Source of the DNA: Sipunculus nudus
Lineage: Eukaryota; Annelida; Sipuncula; Golfingiida; Sipunculidae
DNA length: 64,000 nt
Assembly: GCA_026874595.1 (NCBI GenBank)
Contig: CM049320.1
Span: forward strand, 20,655,714 to 20,719,713
Direction: 5' to 3'
In this document: positions 27,167 through 39,600 of the stretch, piece by piece
Layout of the letters: every line of letters begins with the position of its first letter
How positions within the stretch are numbered: the stretch's first letter is position 1
Notes under the pieces: generated by a model
The model's database searches: none
Seen by the model: the letters and a program-made list of their open reading frames with translations, nothing else
Told to the model about the DNA's origin: nothing
Position numbers and translations under genes: made by a program

Positions 27167-29261
27167 GGGTTTAATGCCGTCAATCTGTAACCCTGGGACC
27201 AAAATCCCAGGCGTGCGATTTCCTTCAAAAGTGAGTCTGTTGGGTGGGGGGGGGGGGGGGCACACACAGTCCATGCAATGGGGATTATTATATATTCTAA
27301 CCCCCAACCTATATTTTCCTAATTAGATAATATCCTGAGTAAAGGACCCAATTCTCATTTTTTTTTCAATTGTTATTCTAATTTTAATTAATTTTGAAGC
27401 GATTCGGGCTTAAATGACGGAATACTCTCCATTTAGGAACCAACGATTGCAAATCATTGTCTTAATTACTCTAGAAGGGGTTAACCCTCCCACTCTCAGC
27501 CTAACATCATAACCTTTTATGTCGGTATTTAAGTCATTAACGATATCCAACATATAATTTATAGTAAAGGAATTTCGGAACACTGTGACACAGGCTGTTT
27601 TAATCGCAACATGATTTTCTTTTATTTAGCAAAATTTCTGGTTTGTATATAACATACTATGTTTACCCTGGTTGAAAAAGGATGGGGTGTGACTTGTCCC
27701 CACAAAATGGGCCTGTATTGATGTGTATATTCGGAACGCCCATGCGCTTTCTCTCTTCAGGTCGATAATTTTTACCTTAGCACGCGTGTTGCACTTGATG
27801 CTCCACCTTCCGTGTTCAGATCAAGTTAGTCGTCTGGGTAGGTTTGTCAAGCCACATCAGATTCAATCCTGGAGCTTTAGAGGGCTTCATGAAGTTTAAG
27901 ACTAGGCAGTTTTATCTTTATACAATCAAATGTGACTAATTCCTAATTGTTAATGGACCACGCAAGAACAGTCAGCGTGCTGCTGTCGCCGACAGACGTG
28001 GCTAGTGTGGTGGGATAGTGCGTTTCACGAATTGTGGATTTTGACAACTTGATAAATTATTATCCATTATGTTACATGGGTAATCGGAAATGTAAGCTTT
28101 AGACATAACCAACGTCTACTTATTAAGGTATCTTAATTCAACAAGACGCTTTAGGGTTGTAAACCTAGTCAATATACCTGAAGATTACTCCGTTATTTAC
28201 TTATACTTAGATTCAGGTAAACATACCCTTGCATGTTTTATTGTTTTAGACATATTGTCATATAATATGACATGATATTATGTTAAGTACAGTTTGTGAA
28301 ATGACTACCGGATTATTAGCGTTTGTATCTAAATGTAGCTATCATTTATCAGGCTCAACTAATTGCTTTGTAGCTTTCTTTTACAGTTCGTCTTACCTGA
28401 TGTAGGCACCTGGTATTAAAGCACTTGTACATAACCTGTAAATATGATAGATATGCTGTGTTATACATATTCGATGAATGCTTTTCTCAGTTCTCAAATT
28501 TTAACATATCCTTATATAATGTTTTGCACTATTCTTACAATACATATTACTAAGATAATTGTTCTCTTACTGGGCTTTATGTAACGTATCCATGATATAT
28601 ATGATATGCACAACATACTAAAATTTGATATACATTTTGAAAGTACTTTTGCCAGAACACGAGCGCTATTTCCATAATTTAAAGAAATAAAAAGAGTGAA
28701 TCCTGAATAATATGGATATCTTTGGTCGGAAGCTAAACGACCCCCTTTATATTCGGCTCACTTTATAGAGGTGTCCACTATATGGAGGTCATGACTGTAA
28801 CATTAATAATAAGGGGGGGGGGAGGCTGTCAAGGGTGCCCACTGGTCTGCTTAATGAGGTGCCCAATTCTACGTGATGTTTACGTTTAAACCAAAATATT
28901 GCAATATTTAGATACCCGAGTGTCTCTGTCATAGAAAGTCTGCATGCCTTGCAAGGGAAGCATGAATCAAACATGCATTCTTTACAGGTGTGATAACTCT
29001 ATGTGCAAAATTAAAGGTTTGACAAACATAAAATAGACCATAAATTAACTGTTTTGCATATATTGTTGTAATGATGTTAATGTAAAATCATTTGATAAAA
29101 GCGAATGGTTCCCTTGCATTATATATTTACATATCAGCACTAGTGTTGTCCGCTTCACTAATATGTAATGACACACGGCATCATAATGTTCTCTCTAAAA
29201 AAATAAAAACGTTAATGAAAATTATCTAAATAATAATAATTTTATGTCGCTTTTTGGTTTG
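27167..29261. other. noncoding DNA, no gene seen
   Basis: This includes the 3' flank of the secreted-protein gene, a G-run at 27,246-27,260 and another near 28,813. No coding, RNA or mobile feature could be supported. Confidence 0.55.
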
Positions 29262-29925
29262 CATTAAATATTCCTCTCTGTTTATTCATAAAGATTGGAA
29301 ATCTGGCTTTGTATTAAATTTGTCTCTGTTTTCTGTGTTATATATGTAGTTAGAAATTAAATATTAAATTGAATACGCCTGTTTACTCGCATGAGGTTAA
29401 AACTATTTTGTATAACATACGGTTCTGTTCATTCGCTTATAGTTTGAAATTTAGTTTTGCGTTGAATACGTCTCAATTTACCGACTTATAGTTGGGAAAC
29501 CATGCAGTTTTGAATTAAAAAGTTTCAATTTACAAGTTTTGTCTTAAACACGTCTCTTTTTCCTTGCTACAGGTAAGGAAACTAGTTTCGCGTAGTCGCT
29601 CATAGTTGCACAACTAGTTTTGTGTGAAATATATCTTCATTTACTGGCAGACTAAGTATGCAGACTATTTGCTGTTTTCTAGTTTGAAAATTAGCCTTGC
29701 ATTACATACATGTCTATGTTTACTCGCTACCATTTGGAAAACTATAGATTTGTATTTAATATGTCTAAACTTACTAGTTTATAGTTTGAAACTAATTTTG
29801 TATTATATAACTCACTGTTTACTCGCCATAGGTAAAAAAAGTAGCATTGTATTGAAAATGTCTGTTTCCTCGCTTATAGATGGCATACTGGTTATGTATT
29901 GAATAACAGTCTGTTGTGAATAAAA
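29262..29925. repeat. degenerate tandem array, units of about 55-70 bp
   Basis: The phrase 'tttgtattgaatacgtctc', then 'tttactcgcttatagtttg' and 'gaaactag', recurs roughly ten times with strong drift, for example at 29,260, 29,310, 29,455, 29,610, 29,690, 29,745, 29,800 and 29,850. The 92-codon frame inside it is translated repeat. Confidence 0.75.
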
Positions 29926-29994
29926 TTGTTTCATAACCACCCTGTGTCTATTTGTCCGTTACCGTGTGACGCGTTGGTTATGACGCCCACCTGA

Positions 29995-30248
29995 TCGACA
30001 CAGGTGCGACCCTAGTGGACACAAAGGGTGATCCTAATTGACACAAAAGGTGATCCTAATTGACACAAAGGTGATCCTAATTGACACAAAGGGTGATCCT
30101 TGTGGACCCAAAGTGTGATCCTAATTGACACAAAAGGTGATCCTAATTGACACAAAGGGTGATCCTAGTGGACCCAAAGTGTGATCCTAATGGACACAAA
30201 GGGTGACCGAAATGTACACCCTGATGATGGCAAACTGTGACCCTGATG
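29995..30248. repeat. 22-23 bp minisatellite (GGTGATCCTAATTGACACAAA type)
   Basis: About ten tandem units such as 'ggtgatcctaattgacacaa', with end units closer to 'gtgaccctgatgcaa'. The core closely resembles the unit of the array at 16,781-17,170. Confidence 0.9.
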
Positions 30249-30336
30249 CAATTTTTTTGCGCCTCTGATCGCCCCATGTGCAGTTTTATTTCCATTTGTG
30301 TACAGGAGTACATAAACGGATTGATAAAAATACCAT

Positions 30337-30340
<4 letters not shown>

Positions 30341-30392
<52 letters not shown>
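30341..30392. repeat. (TA)n microsatellite
   Basis: Uninterrupted TA run of about 52 bases. Confidence 0.95.
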
Positions 30393-30395
<3 letters not shown>

Positions 30396-30977
30396 TATGG
30401 GCTGGTGTTAAACAAGTATTTCCTGAAAACATAATACCTTATTTTTCAAATACATTTACTTTGCTGTTATATATTTAAAATGGGTCACACGAACAAAAGT
30501 CATCCCCTACATGAAGATAAATTGATGCACTTGTAGCTTCTAATCAGGAGCAAACCGGAAGACCTTAGAGGCCTGGCAAGATTAAAGTTTTACAAGGGCA
30601 CATACAATACTTGAAATCACATATGTCTTTGTGTTGACTTGAAAATATCTTGCGAAAAATTGCGCGCAGAATCCTATGGATCTGATATGTGATTATTTAA
30701 AATGATTAATATAAATCTCTGTTTTACGGACAACAAAGAATGTACGCAACTGATTATAATATCAGTCTTTACCTTTATGGATAACTTACAATGAGGGAAC
30801 GAGGCTGAAGTTTAAAGAACTGTTTATTTATTTTATTCCAAAATATTTATACAGGGTAACCATTTCAATTATTAAAACTATTCTTAAACAGGGGTCTGTC
30901 ACCTGTGTAGATAGGGCATATTCGGCGAACAGGGGCGTCAATATAGTGGGTGATGAGATGTATATATAACCCCCCCC

Positions 30978-31010
<33 letters not shown>

Positions 31011-31279
31011 TTTTTCGCAAGGGGGATGGTCAATGTTATCATCCCCCCTCTATTTGGAGAATAATAGTTATATATTGCAAATGAAATATATTAATAAATA
31101 GAAATTATAGACTTTGGTTCCATTTAGGAGTTTACTATGAAATATATCTTAACCTGGTTTAGAATTACTAAAATTTTACTGGAAACATAATACCTTAGTT
31201 TCTAAAATCTTATACTTAATTGTAATATATGTGAAATGTGATTAAATATAGATATATATTTGTCATGCAGACGCTAAAT

Positions 31280-31322
<43 letters not shown>

Positions 31323-32027
31323 TGTGTGTCCCTGTTAGCCCCTCCCCCCCCCCACCCTAAAAGATAAATTGGCGCCACTGTCGGCGAATATCGCGAATTT
31401 GAAACCAAAAAGGCATCCTTAGTAACTGCTTTTCTGAATTTCATTTACTTTTATCATTCCTTTCGTCCTGGATTAATTTTTTTCTGTCGCTACTGAAAAA
31501 AAACAACAGATATTCAATAGAAGATTATATGAAAACCTCAGACTTCTTTGCATCATTTTACATGTTTCCTGCTTAAAGGTTAATCATGAAATTTAACTGT
31601 TGCCTTTTAATATGAAAATTAGTCTACCACCTGTGTAAAGACCATGGCAATTATAAACAATGAGATTAAAGTACCGGTACAAGAAACTATTTCAACAACC
31701 GAACAATAGTAAAATTGGATTAACTTTACAGCTTCTAGACACATTTATGTCATGATCGTTTCGTGCAAACCCCTTGATGTTTCTTTGCTATGTACCATTA
31801 ACGAAGAGATTATATATGCGTGAGTATGTATGGAGCTTTGAATGTTTTTATTGTTTGATTATTTGAGGAATGATTACATAAAACTGACAATATTAAATTT
31901 AATGTGGAAGGTCATAAAAACTCACATTGAAATATCCATTAAACATCAATACACCAGGCAAGATGTAGCGGCACGTTGAATGCACGGCTCGAATAAAGTT
32001 CGTGGGTTTGACTATACAGAGGGTGAC
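30393..32027. other. noncoding DNA with microsatellites
   Basis: It contains C-run plus (CA)n at 30,969-31,010 and (CA)(TA)n at about 31,270-31,314 followed by a C-run. G/C-run-bearing stretches such as 'aacaggggcgtcaat' could be remnants of DNA transposon ends, but no paired termini were found. No gene is supported. Confidence 0.5.
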
Positions 32028-32504
32028 AGACAGAAGCCCACCAAGACAAAAGTCCACCAAGACAAAAGCCCACCAAGACAAAAGCCCACCAGACAAAAGC
32101 CCACCCCTAGAAGTGAAGAATAGGACAAGAGCCCATCCTTGACTAAATTATAAGATTAATAATTTTATGATTTTTTTTTTTTTTTTAAATAATTCTGTAT
32201 CCACTTCCAAATGTATATATAACATTCCTTCACACTAATAGCATGTATTATATATGTTTATGTGTTCATGTGCACGTATCTTCATATATTTGTTGTATAT
32301 CCGTCTGCAGCTTGATATATCAGAATTAAATTAAGGGCCGTTTCCATGTGCGCGTATATATATGCGTATATATGTATATGCGTAAAAATCACCACAGGAG
32401 ACATCTACACACATAAGGTCTGCGTGAACACAGGAATTCAGGGTAAAATTACGTCACTTCGATCACCAAGTTTTTGTGAAAGGCCTGCTCGATCCACTAG
32501 CTGT

Positions 32505-32573
<69 letters not shown>

Positions 32574-32901
32574 TCTACGTTTGCCAGTTCACGCATTTAG
32601 TCATATACGTGCACATGGAATTAAACACACCTATTTTTTTCACGCATACATACGCACATACGCGCACATGGAAACACACCTTGAGATATATATAAATGTA
32701 TATAGCCTAGTAGCCTAGCTATATGTTATATTAATATTTTTGTTATATACATTTGAATGTGGATACAGTAATTAAAAAAAACTGGTAGAAAAACATAATA
32801 AAAATCATTTAATTTTATATTTTTATCCAGGGTGGGCTTTTGTCCAAGGCTGCACTTTTAGGGGTGGGCTCTTGTCCGGTGGGCTTTTGTCTGCTAGTGG
32901 C
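32028..32901. mobile_element. foldback element centred on a TA array
   Basis: The left arm carries tandem 16-bp units (CCACCAAGACAAAAGC) and then 'ccacccctagaagtg'. The right arm carries the reverse complement ('cttttaggggtgggctcttgtcc', 'ggtgggcttttgtctg'). Complementarity continues inward through 'ctgtatccac' near 32,198 against its complement near 32,760, and 'tttccatgtgcgcgtat' at 32,341 against its complement at 32,659, to a central (TA)n at 32,509-32,571. Arms of several hundred bp are imperfect. No transposase is present. Outer target duplications were not identified. Confidence 0.75.
32509..32571. repeat. (TA)n microsatellite at the centre of the foldback element
   Basis: Alternating AT for about 63 bases, the longest TA run in the window. 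It sits at the symmetry axis of the surrounding inverted arms. Confidence 0.95.
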
Positions 32902-34024
32902 CAGGGCCCTTGTCCTACAACCGACAATAGACTACTTACGTCGTTATATATAAATATATATATGCCGCTTACTTGATTTGGTTTCGCTGCATTATACGGG
33001 GCTGAACGGGGGGGGAGGGGGGGGGGGCAGTTACTGAACCCAATTTTTTTTTTCTTAAAATTAGACCCTGGGTCTATCTAATAATATGTGTTAAGTGCCT
33101 TTTAGGTTTTCTTTTTTTGGTCATGAGCTATAAAAATAATTTATTGTCGATCAAGACTGATAGACAAGTCACCTCATTAAAAGTTCAACCTCAGGATCCC
33201 TTATAACAAATCCCAATCGTTCTCGGCTGCTGTGCTAATTTCTTCCGACCCTCCAGGAATATTCCAAGGTCAATATTGCCGGTAGCATATAATATCCCTC
33301 TACACCGGCCTTGACCCTTCATGCGTGAAAACGAAGCCACAACGACGCGTTGATACTGTTTAGAGAAAAGTTTGATCGAAAAGGTAAGACCTGACGAAAG
33401 GGGTTTATATAATCGACTGTTTGCTATCTCCATAAAAACCTATCACCAAACAACTTGATTCATTGATCATTTCCAAATCTTTTGTGAGAGAGCACATTCC
33501 CGGTGAGCGATAATACACGTACATTCAGAAACAAATCAAGATCGGGGAAGCCCATAAGAATTGTAGTAGTAGTACGATATGGCTCTAGGCTAGAAGCCTT
33601 TGACCCTCTGGGTATTTTGTATTACATATTTCTGAGTGACTTAGATCTTGTTTCCAGGGATCCTTAAGGCTATAGGTTTAAGTGTCTTTTCTATACCTCG
33701 CAGGGGCAGAACTATAGAAACCGGGCTTCAGCCTGCCTCCGGTACAACGGGTGTCGCATAATAAATTGTTTCCTGGAAAAGGCCGATACATATCATTTTT
33801 CTCAGAATTCCCGTATTTAATTTTGCTCATAGCTGGAGTTTATTATATTAGAGGAGGAGGGGTCCAGGTCACCTGGGCTCCCCGTCTGAACGGGGGTGTG
33901 GGGGCGGAGCCCCCACTTAAAGCTTAATTTTCCTGTTAAAATAGTAAATGGTTTCCCATTTTCGCGACAGATGCCTCTTCAATCGCAGATATAAATGAAC
34001 AAAACTTGCTTCTGCTGGTATCTC
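32902..34024. other. noncoding DNA, no gene seen
   Basis: G-runs at about 33,009-33,028 and a short self-complementary GC-rich stretch near 33,885-33,915 ('tgggggcggagccccca') are the only notable items. Confidence 0.5.
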
Positions 34025-34260
34025 GTCTTCACGGCTCACTTAGTAGCGTGTAGGGCTCCTAGTCTAGAGATCGTAGGTTCGATTCCCGGTTCAGGCGACT
34101 TCTCATGCTTAGTAGTTGTTTATGATAGAAGAGTTAAGTGTAGGGACATCTACAGGGAAAAGTAGGAGTTAAAATAGGGAATGAGAGGAGACAATTTTAT
34201 TTATATGTTCCTCAAAAGAAGGGAAGCCCGCGTTCTATAGTGGCTCCTAATTCTACAGTT
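34025..34260 (+). mobile_element. tRNA-derived SINE
   Basis: A tRNA-like head with an A-box-like region (ggctcacttagtagcgtgta) is followed at 34,076 by a perfect B-box, GGTTCGATTCC, with spacing like a tRNA gene. The T-stem and acceptor pairing are decayed, so it is not a functional tRNA gene. An unrelated AT-rich tail of about 150 bp follows, as in SINEs. The 3' boundary is approximate. Confidence 0.6.
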
Positions 34261-34310
34261 CTATCAATGTATATATGTATAATATACATAATATACATCC
34301 TACTATCACA

Positions 34311-34689
34311 GGATACTATCACAAATGGATGGAAACATCACAAACATGTTACCTCCCCCTGTCTGACCCCTCTGTCATGAAATGCCATCACAAATGGATG
34401 TAAACATCACAAACTTGTTAGCTCCCCCTGTATGACCCCTCTGTCGTGAGATGCCATCACATATGGATGGAAACATCACAAACTTGTTAGCCTCCCTTGT
34501 TTCACCCCTCTATCCTGAGATGCCATCACAAATGGATATAAACATCACAAACTTGTTAGTTCCCCCTGTCTGACTCCTCTGTCCTGAGATGCTATCACAA
34601 ATAGATGGAAACATCACAAACTTGTTAAATCCCCTGTCTGACCCCTCTATCTTGAGATGCCATCACAAAAAGATGTAAACATCACAAAT
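34311..34689. repeat. 69-bp tandem array, about 5.5 copies
   Basis: The unit begins 'atgccatcacaaatggatg', continues 'aaacatcacaaacttgttag' and ends 'ccccctgtctgacccctctg' plus 'tc.tgag'. The copies are about 85-95% alike and their period is regular. Confidence 0.95.
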
Positions 34690-36650
34690 AACAAAATATT
34701 TTATGTGGATAATGTGTTTGAAAGTTGGGTGCAAACATTACCGATGGCTAACAAAATCAAGTCTGTGCTCATCACCAATGGCCCCATGTGTATGTGTGTG
34801 TGTTTGAGCTGTAACACCTATTACCTTGTGGTTACCCATGTTCTATTGTTGTTCAGATATGATGTAGTCATGTACCCTCTCATTTGGGTTTCCTGGGCTC
34901 ACTAATTAGCCTTTAAGTTGCCTAACATATTCAGTTGCTGGCCTCTTGTTCTAATACTCTGTCTGTGAAGCAAGGGCTTGATTACCTTTGATCTTATAAT
35001 AATAAACTGTGTTTGGCTACATCTTGCTCTGTAGGGAACTCATTGACCTAGAACTACACAAAGCCTAAGGTGGGCTCCTTGTTTAATTGTAGTCCATGTG
35101 CTGTCTAATTGTTACTGACATTGACCACTGGCTGGTCAAATCCCTGTTTGGACACTGCATGATTTGGTGATGACTACTATAAGGTGTGTTAAATTATTAT
35201 GTATCTAGATTAAATCCATTTAAGCAATCAAACATGTCTTTTAAAATAGTTTATGAATTATGGTTTGAATGATTGCTAAAACCTATTAAAATTAATTTTA
35301 TCATTCCAAAACATTTCATATATATAAATGATAAGCATGGCAAATATTTGTGCTGTAAAATAATCTTTATATGTAAACTTTTTGGATCCTTACACTTTTT
35401 TTATCATTTTTGCCCATTTGACTGCAGGCCAGAAGCTTGAAACATGTGGGGTGGGTGCGGGCTGAAAGAATCATAGAAACTGCAGGGCGGGGTTGGAAGT
35501 TTTTTCTTTGAATGTGGGTCAGCTGCGGGCTGACAGGACATGTTGCAGGGCCGGTGCTGCTTCAATTTTTTGGCCCGCGCAGGACCCTAATGAGTACATC
35601 ATACTCTACAGTAACTGTGAACCAACAACTGGTTGATTGGAAATAAATTATTTCCTCTTGATACTGATAGGTTATGATGCTCTTATTAATTTATTAATCC
35701 TTATAATTTTAGTTCCAGTTACTCACAGGAATGAACATAATTTTTTTTTATTCTTATTTTAGGTTAAGATTTTCAATACTTTAAATTTGTGTAAATACAT
35801 AAATGTTGAAGATATGGTTTTTTAACGATTTAGAAAGAGAGATAGATCAGTCAAATTATCAAAAAATAAATGTATACATTAAAGAAATTTTACAATTTGA
35901 TATAAATTGAAATATATAGAGACAGAAAGAGAGACGGGGTGGGCTTCTGAGTGGCAGTGTTATCTCCTTTGATGCACTTCTCCAGGTAACTGGTTTGTCT
36001 ACATCAATAGTTGCGTAATATTGAGAACTAACTTGTTAGTTTATAAAAGGGGCCAATATTATGCTGTATTCTGCGATTTGTGTGGTACACTGTGACTCTG
36101 CCAAAATTAAACCAAATATGGCAGCTGTTTTCTATCAAAGTCTAGTATAGCTTTGTAGAAAAATTACCAACATTTCTAAAAGATATAAGACAAAATATTA
36201 GATTTTATATAACTTGATTATATATAACTTGATTCGACAGAAAGATGTCGTGTTCATGTAAGTTAATATACTTTGACAGTTATAAACAGTTGATGAGATC
36301 GTTGATCGTGAAGTTATATGATTTAGATTGGGAACGGTGTAAACGCAAATGTCAAATAAAGATAGATAGAAGCCTGAAATTATGAGAGTAAATATTATGT
36401 TGTTTTATTTTTTCTATGGTAATTTTATTTAACTTTACACACAACTTGTTACAAGACGTGCCACCACAAATTTCATGAAGAACTGGCCAGTGCTGAGAGT
36501 TCTACCCTGTACAAGTGTACAGCTTAGCACTCCAGCCTCTTATCAGCTCTTGTTGACAGCATGTCATTTATTATCCTTGGCTTGACTACTAGCTGATTCA
36601 TGGAACACGTTTAACACCGAAACGTAATAATTACTGTTGTAATAATTAAT
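34690..36650. other. noncoding DNA, no gene seen
   Basis: Unique-looking AT-rich sequence. A GC-richer patch at about 35,430-35,590 has several 'gcgggctga' phrases, but no recognisable gene or element. Confidence 0.5.
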
Positions 36651-39600
36651 TTTTAGCTCAGCTGACTATAAGTCATCTGAGCTATAGTCGTGGTCCATTG
36701 TCCGTCGTCCGTCTGTCAGTCCGTCCGTCCGTCTGGATGTCCGTCCCTAAGACTGGCACGTTTCGACACCATTGGACCTACGGATCTGAAATTCGGCATA
36801 CAGTTAGATGTCCCCAAAATCTCGTACCATGCCAAAAATTGGGTCAATATGACTTCGTTCCTTTGAGATATTAAGGAAAAAACTCAATTTTTTATTAGAA
36901 ATCTATTTTCACTCTTCAGAACTGCCTAATATCAAAACCACTCATCTGGTTTTCTTCATTTTTACCATAAATATTCCTCTATACAGTACCTATGTACATG
37001 CCAGAAATTAAGTCAGTATTATTTAATTTAAAAAAGTTATGGGCCCAAACATAATGGACTGTAAAAAAATGAGGAAAGATATTTTGTCACTTAAGATCAA
37101 AAGTGTTAAAGGTAGGAATTTTTTTTCAGTACTACTTTAAATAATCAAAATTTAATTGTATACCAAAAATTAGATCAAAATCTGTTAAATTTTTTTAAAT
37201 ATTGGCAAAAATATAAAAAATGGGTACCTTAAATTTTGCCCAAATTTGACCATGGCACGTTTTTTTCCTGTAACTGCTGTGGATTTAATTTTCAAAGCAT
37301 GTTTTTGTTTCCATTTCAACTGTTAAAACAAAAAATTTGAAACCAGTTGATCAAAAACTGTAGATTTTATTCAAGTTTTCAAGCACCATGTCACATATTG
37401 TTTACATCAAGCTAGTGTTATGCAGTTTACTAGAGCTCAGCTCCCCAGCTTCAGCTCTAAGTTCCTTAAATTTTGCATACAGTTAGATGTCCCCCAAATC
37501 CTCTACCATACTTAAAGTTTGGTCACTAGGACTGCATTCCCTCGAGATATTAAGAAAAAACTTCATTTTTTCATTAAAACCCCATTGTTACACTTTAAGA
37601 TTGCCTAATATCAAAACCACTGATCTGACTTTGATCATATATAATATACCTATTTTTCTATACATTCACTATGCATATGCCAGAAATGATGTCAGTATTG
37701 TGTAATTGTTTTAAGTTCTAGGCCCAAACATAATGCACTTTGTAAAAAATCAAAAAATATATTTACTCTCTTAACATGAAAATTGCTGAAGGTAGACATT
37801 TTTTGCCAGGGATATAACATTATTTAATCAAGATTCAATTGTATTCCCAAAATTAGTTCTGAATTTTTAAAATTTTATAAGTTATTAGCATAAATATAAA
37901 ATCAGTACCTTAAATTTTGCCCAACTTTGGCCATGGCATGTTTTTTTCCTGTAAGCACTGTTGATTTAATTTTCATATCTTACACACGTAAGGATTTTAG
38001 CTTCTAAATTCTGAAGTTATAAAAGGAATTGGTCAAAAACTAGCTTTTATGAAAGTTTTTATGAGACCATATCACACCTTGGCTGTACTGAAGCCCCTCT
38101 TTTATGTCCCCACATTGACCTTTCAGGCCAATTATGCATGCTTGAAGCGAGGCACTCTGCAGCCAGCCTGCTCTTGGGTGGCTTCAACTGGATCTAACTG
38201 TCCAACCCCCTCCACTAGTATTTGTTTAGGCCATAAACATAACAATAAACTTTTTTTTAATTATTGGTTTATGATAAGAACTTTAAAAAAATAAATGGAA
38301 AAGGAATTTATAGTTAATGAGTTACAGGGGAGTACCTTGCAATTACTGATCATTTATGGATCTTCCATGGATGGCCAAAATTGTATTTCAAATGACACCA
38401 TGCAGTCACCATTGGGTATTTTTTGTTTCAACCATAAAAATGAAAAATAAATAATTAAAATAAATTGTTGTTTACTATTAGGGATTATATGAAGCAAGAT
38501 AATGATAGACAAGGATGCAGTTGATTATATTAAATTAATCTAAATTTCCAGGTCTTTTCCAGGTGTTTAACTTGTTGGTTTATATTTATTACAAAATTAA
38601 AATAATAAATAAATGTGTCAAAAATTTAAAATATTACTCAGACAAGTGCTCATTAAAGATTTTAATTTGTTTGACTTATAACTCATGGTTGTATCAGTTG
38701 TTACATGATACTAGCTAAATAATCAAAATTTATATTGCTGGTCCTTTATTTCAGTTCATAAAATTAAACATTCCCAACTCCAGATTGCTCCTGGTATGAT
38801 ATATTGGGTGTTTTGATCCTTGGATTAATTTTAACACATGTATCAGTTTTATAGCTGAGAATACTTTTCTTTTTTTCCTGATACCATTTAAAAAAAATAT
38901 AAATGTTCAAATTTTTCCTGTTAGTGCTGTGGATTTAATTTTCATAGCATGTACACATTAACATTTCATCTGTTAAAATCTGAAATTTGAAACCAATTGA
39001 TCAAAAACTGCAGATTTTATTCAAGTTTCCAGGTCCTTGTCTTCATTGTTTACATCAGATCAGTATAAATGCAGTGTACTGGGCAGTTACATAACACCTT
39101 TAGGTCTGACCTACTGCCACTGTGAGTGTCTGGGTCAGGATGGGTCAGGCAGTAAATACCAGAGAGCCTCTCTTTCTCTCTCTCTCTCTCTGGCAGTCTA
39201 GGTCTCTCTTTCTCTCTCTCTCTCTCCTCTGCTTTTTCTCTTTCTTTCTCCATCTTTCTTTCTCTCTTTCTCTCTCTCTCTCTCTCTCCCCCTAATTGCC
39301 TCCCTTTCTCCCTCCATCCCATTCTGTTGACAGGTACTATAAACTAGATACATTAGCTATAAATGTTGATGCAATTTAGAAATGTGAATCAACTGAAATA
39401 TTCACAATCTTATGTATGTTATACTGTAAATTTATAGTAACATTCGGAAACTTGGATTAAAATTATGTAATGAAAAAAAGGAATAAATGCAAATATTGTT
39501 AATTTTTTTCTAGGCTCAGTAGAATGGGGAAAAAAAATTATTTGCTTTGTTTCTCCATCTTTATGTCTGTTTTAAATATTTAATGTTCATGAATAAACTT

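Noticed and set aside
30165..30395. IYIYIY-rich frames over TA arrays (also at 19,968, 21,191 and 32,346)
   Set aside because: Translations of TA microsatellites, not genes.
34025..34105. Functional tRNA gene
   Set aside because: The B-box is perfect, but the acceptor and T-stems do not pair properly, so a SINE head is the better reading.
39050..39322. Arg/Glu-rich minus-strand frame that could resemble a splicing factor
   Set aside because: It is the translation of a CT-repeat tract. Unlike the CDK11 exons, it has no phase-matched splice sites.
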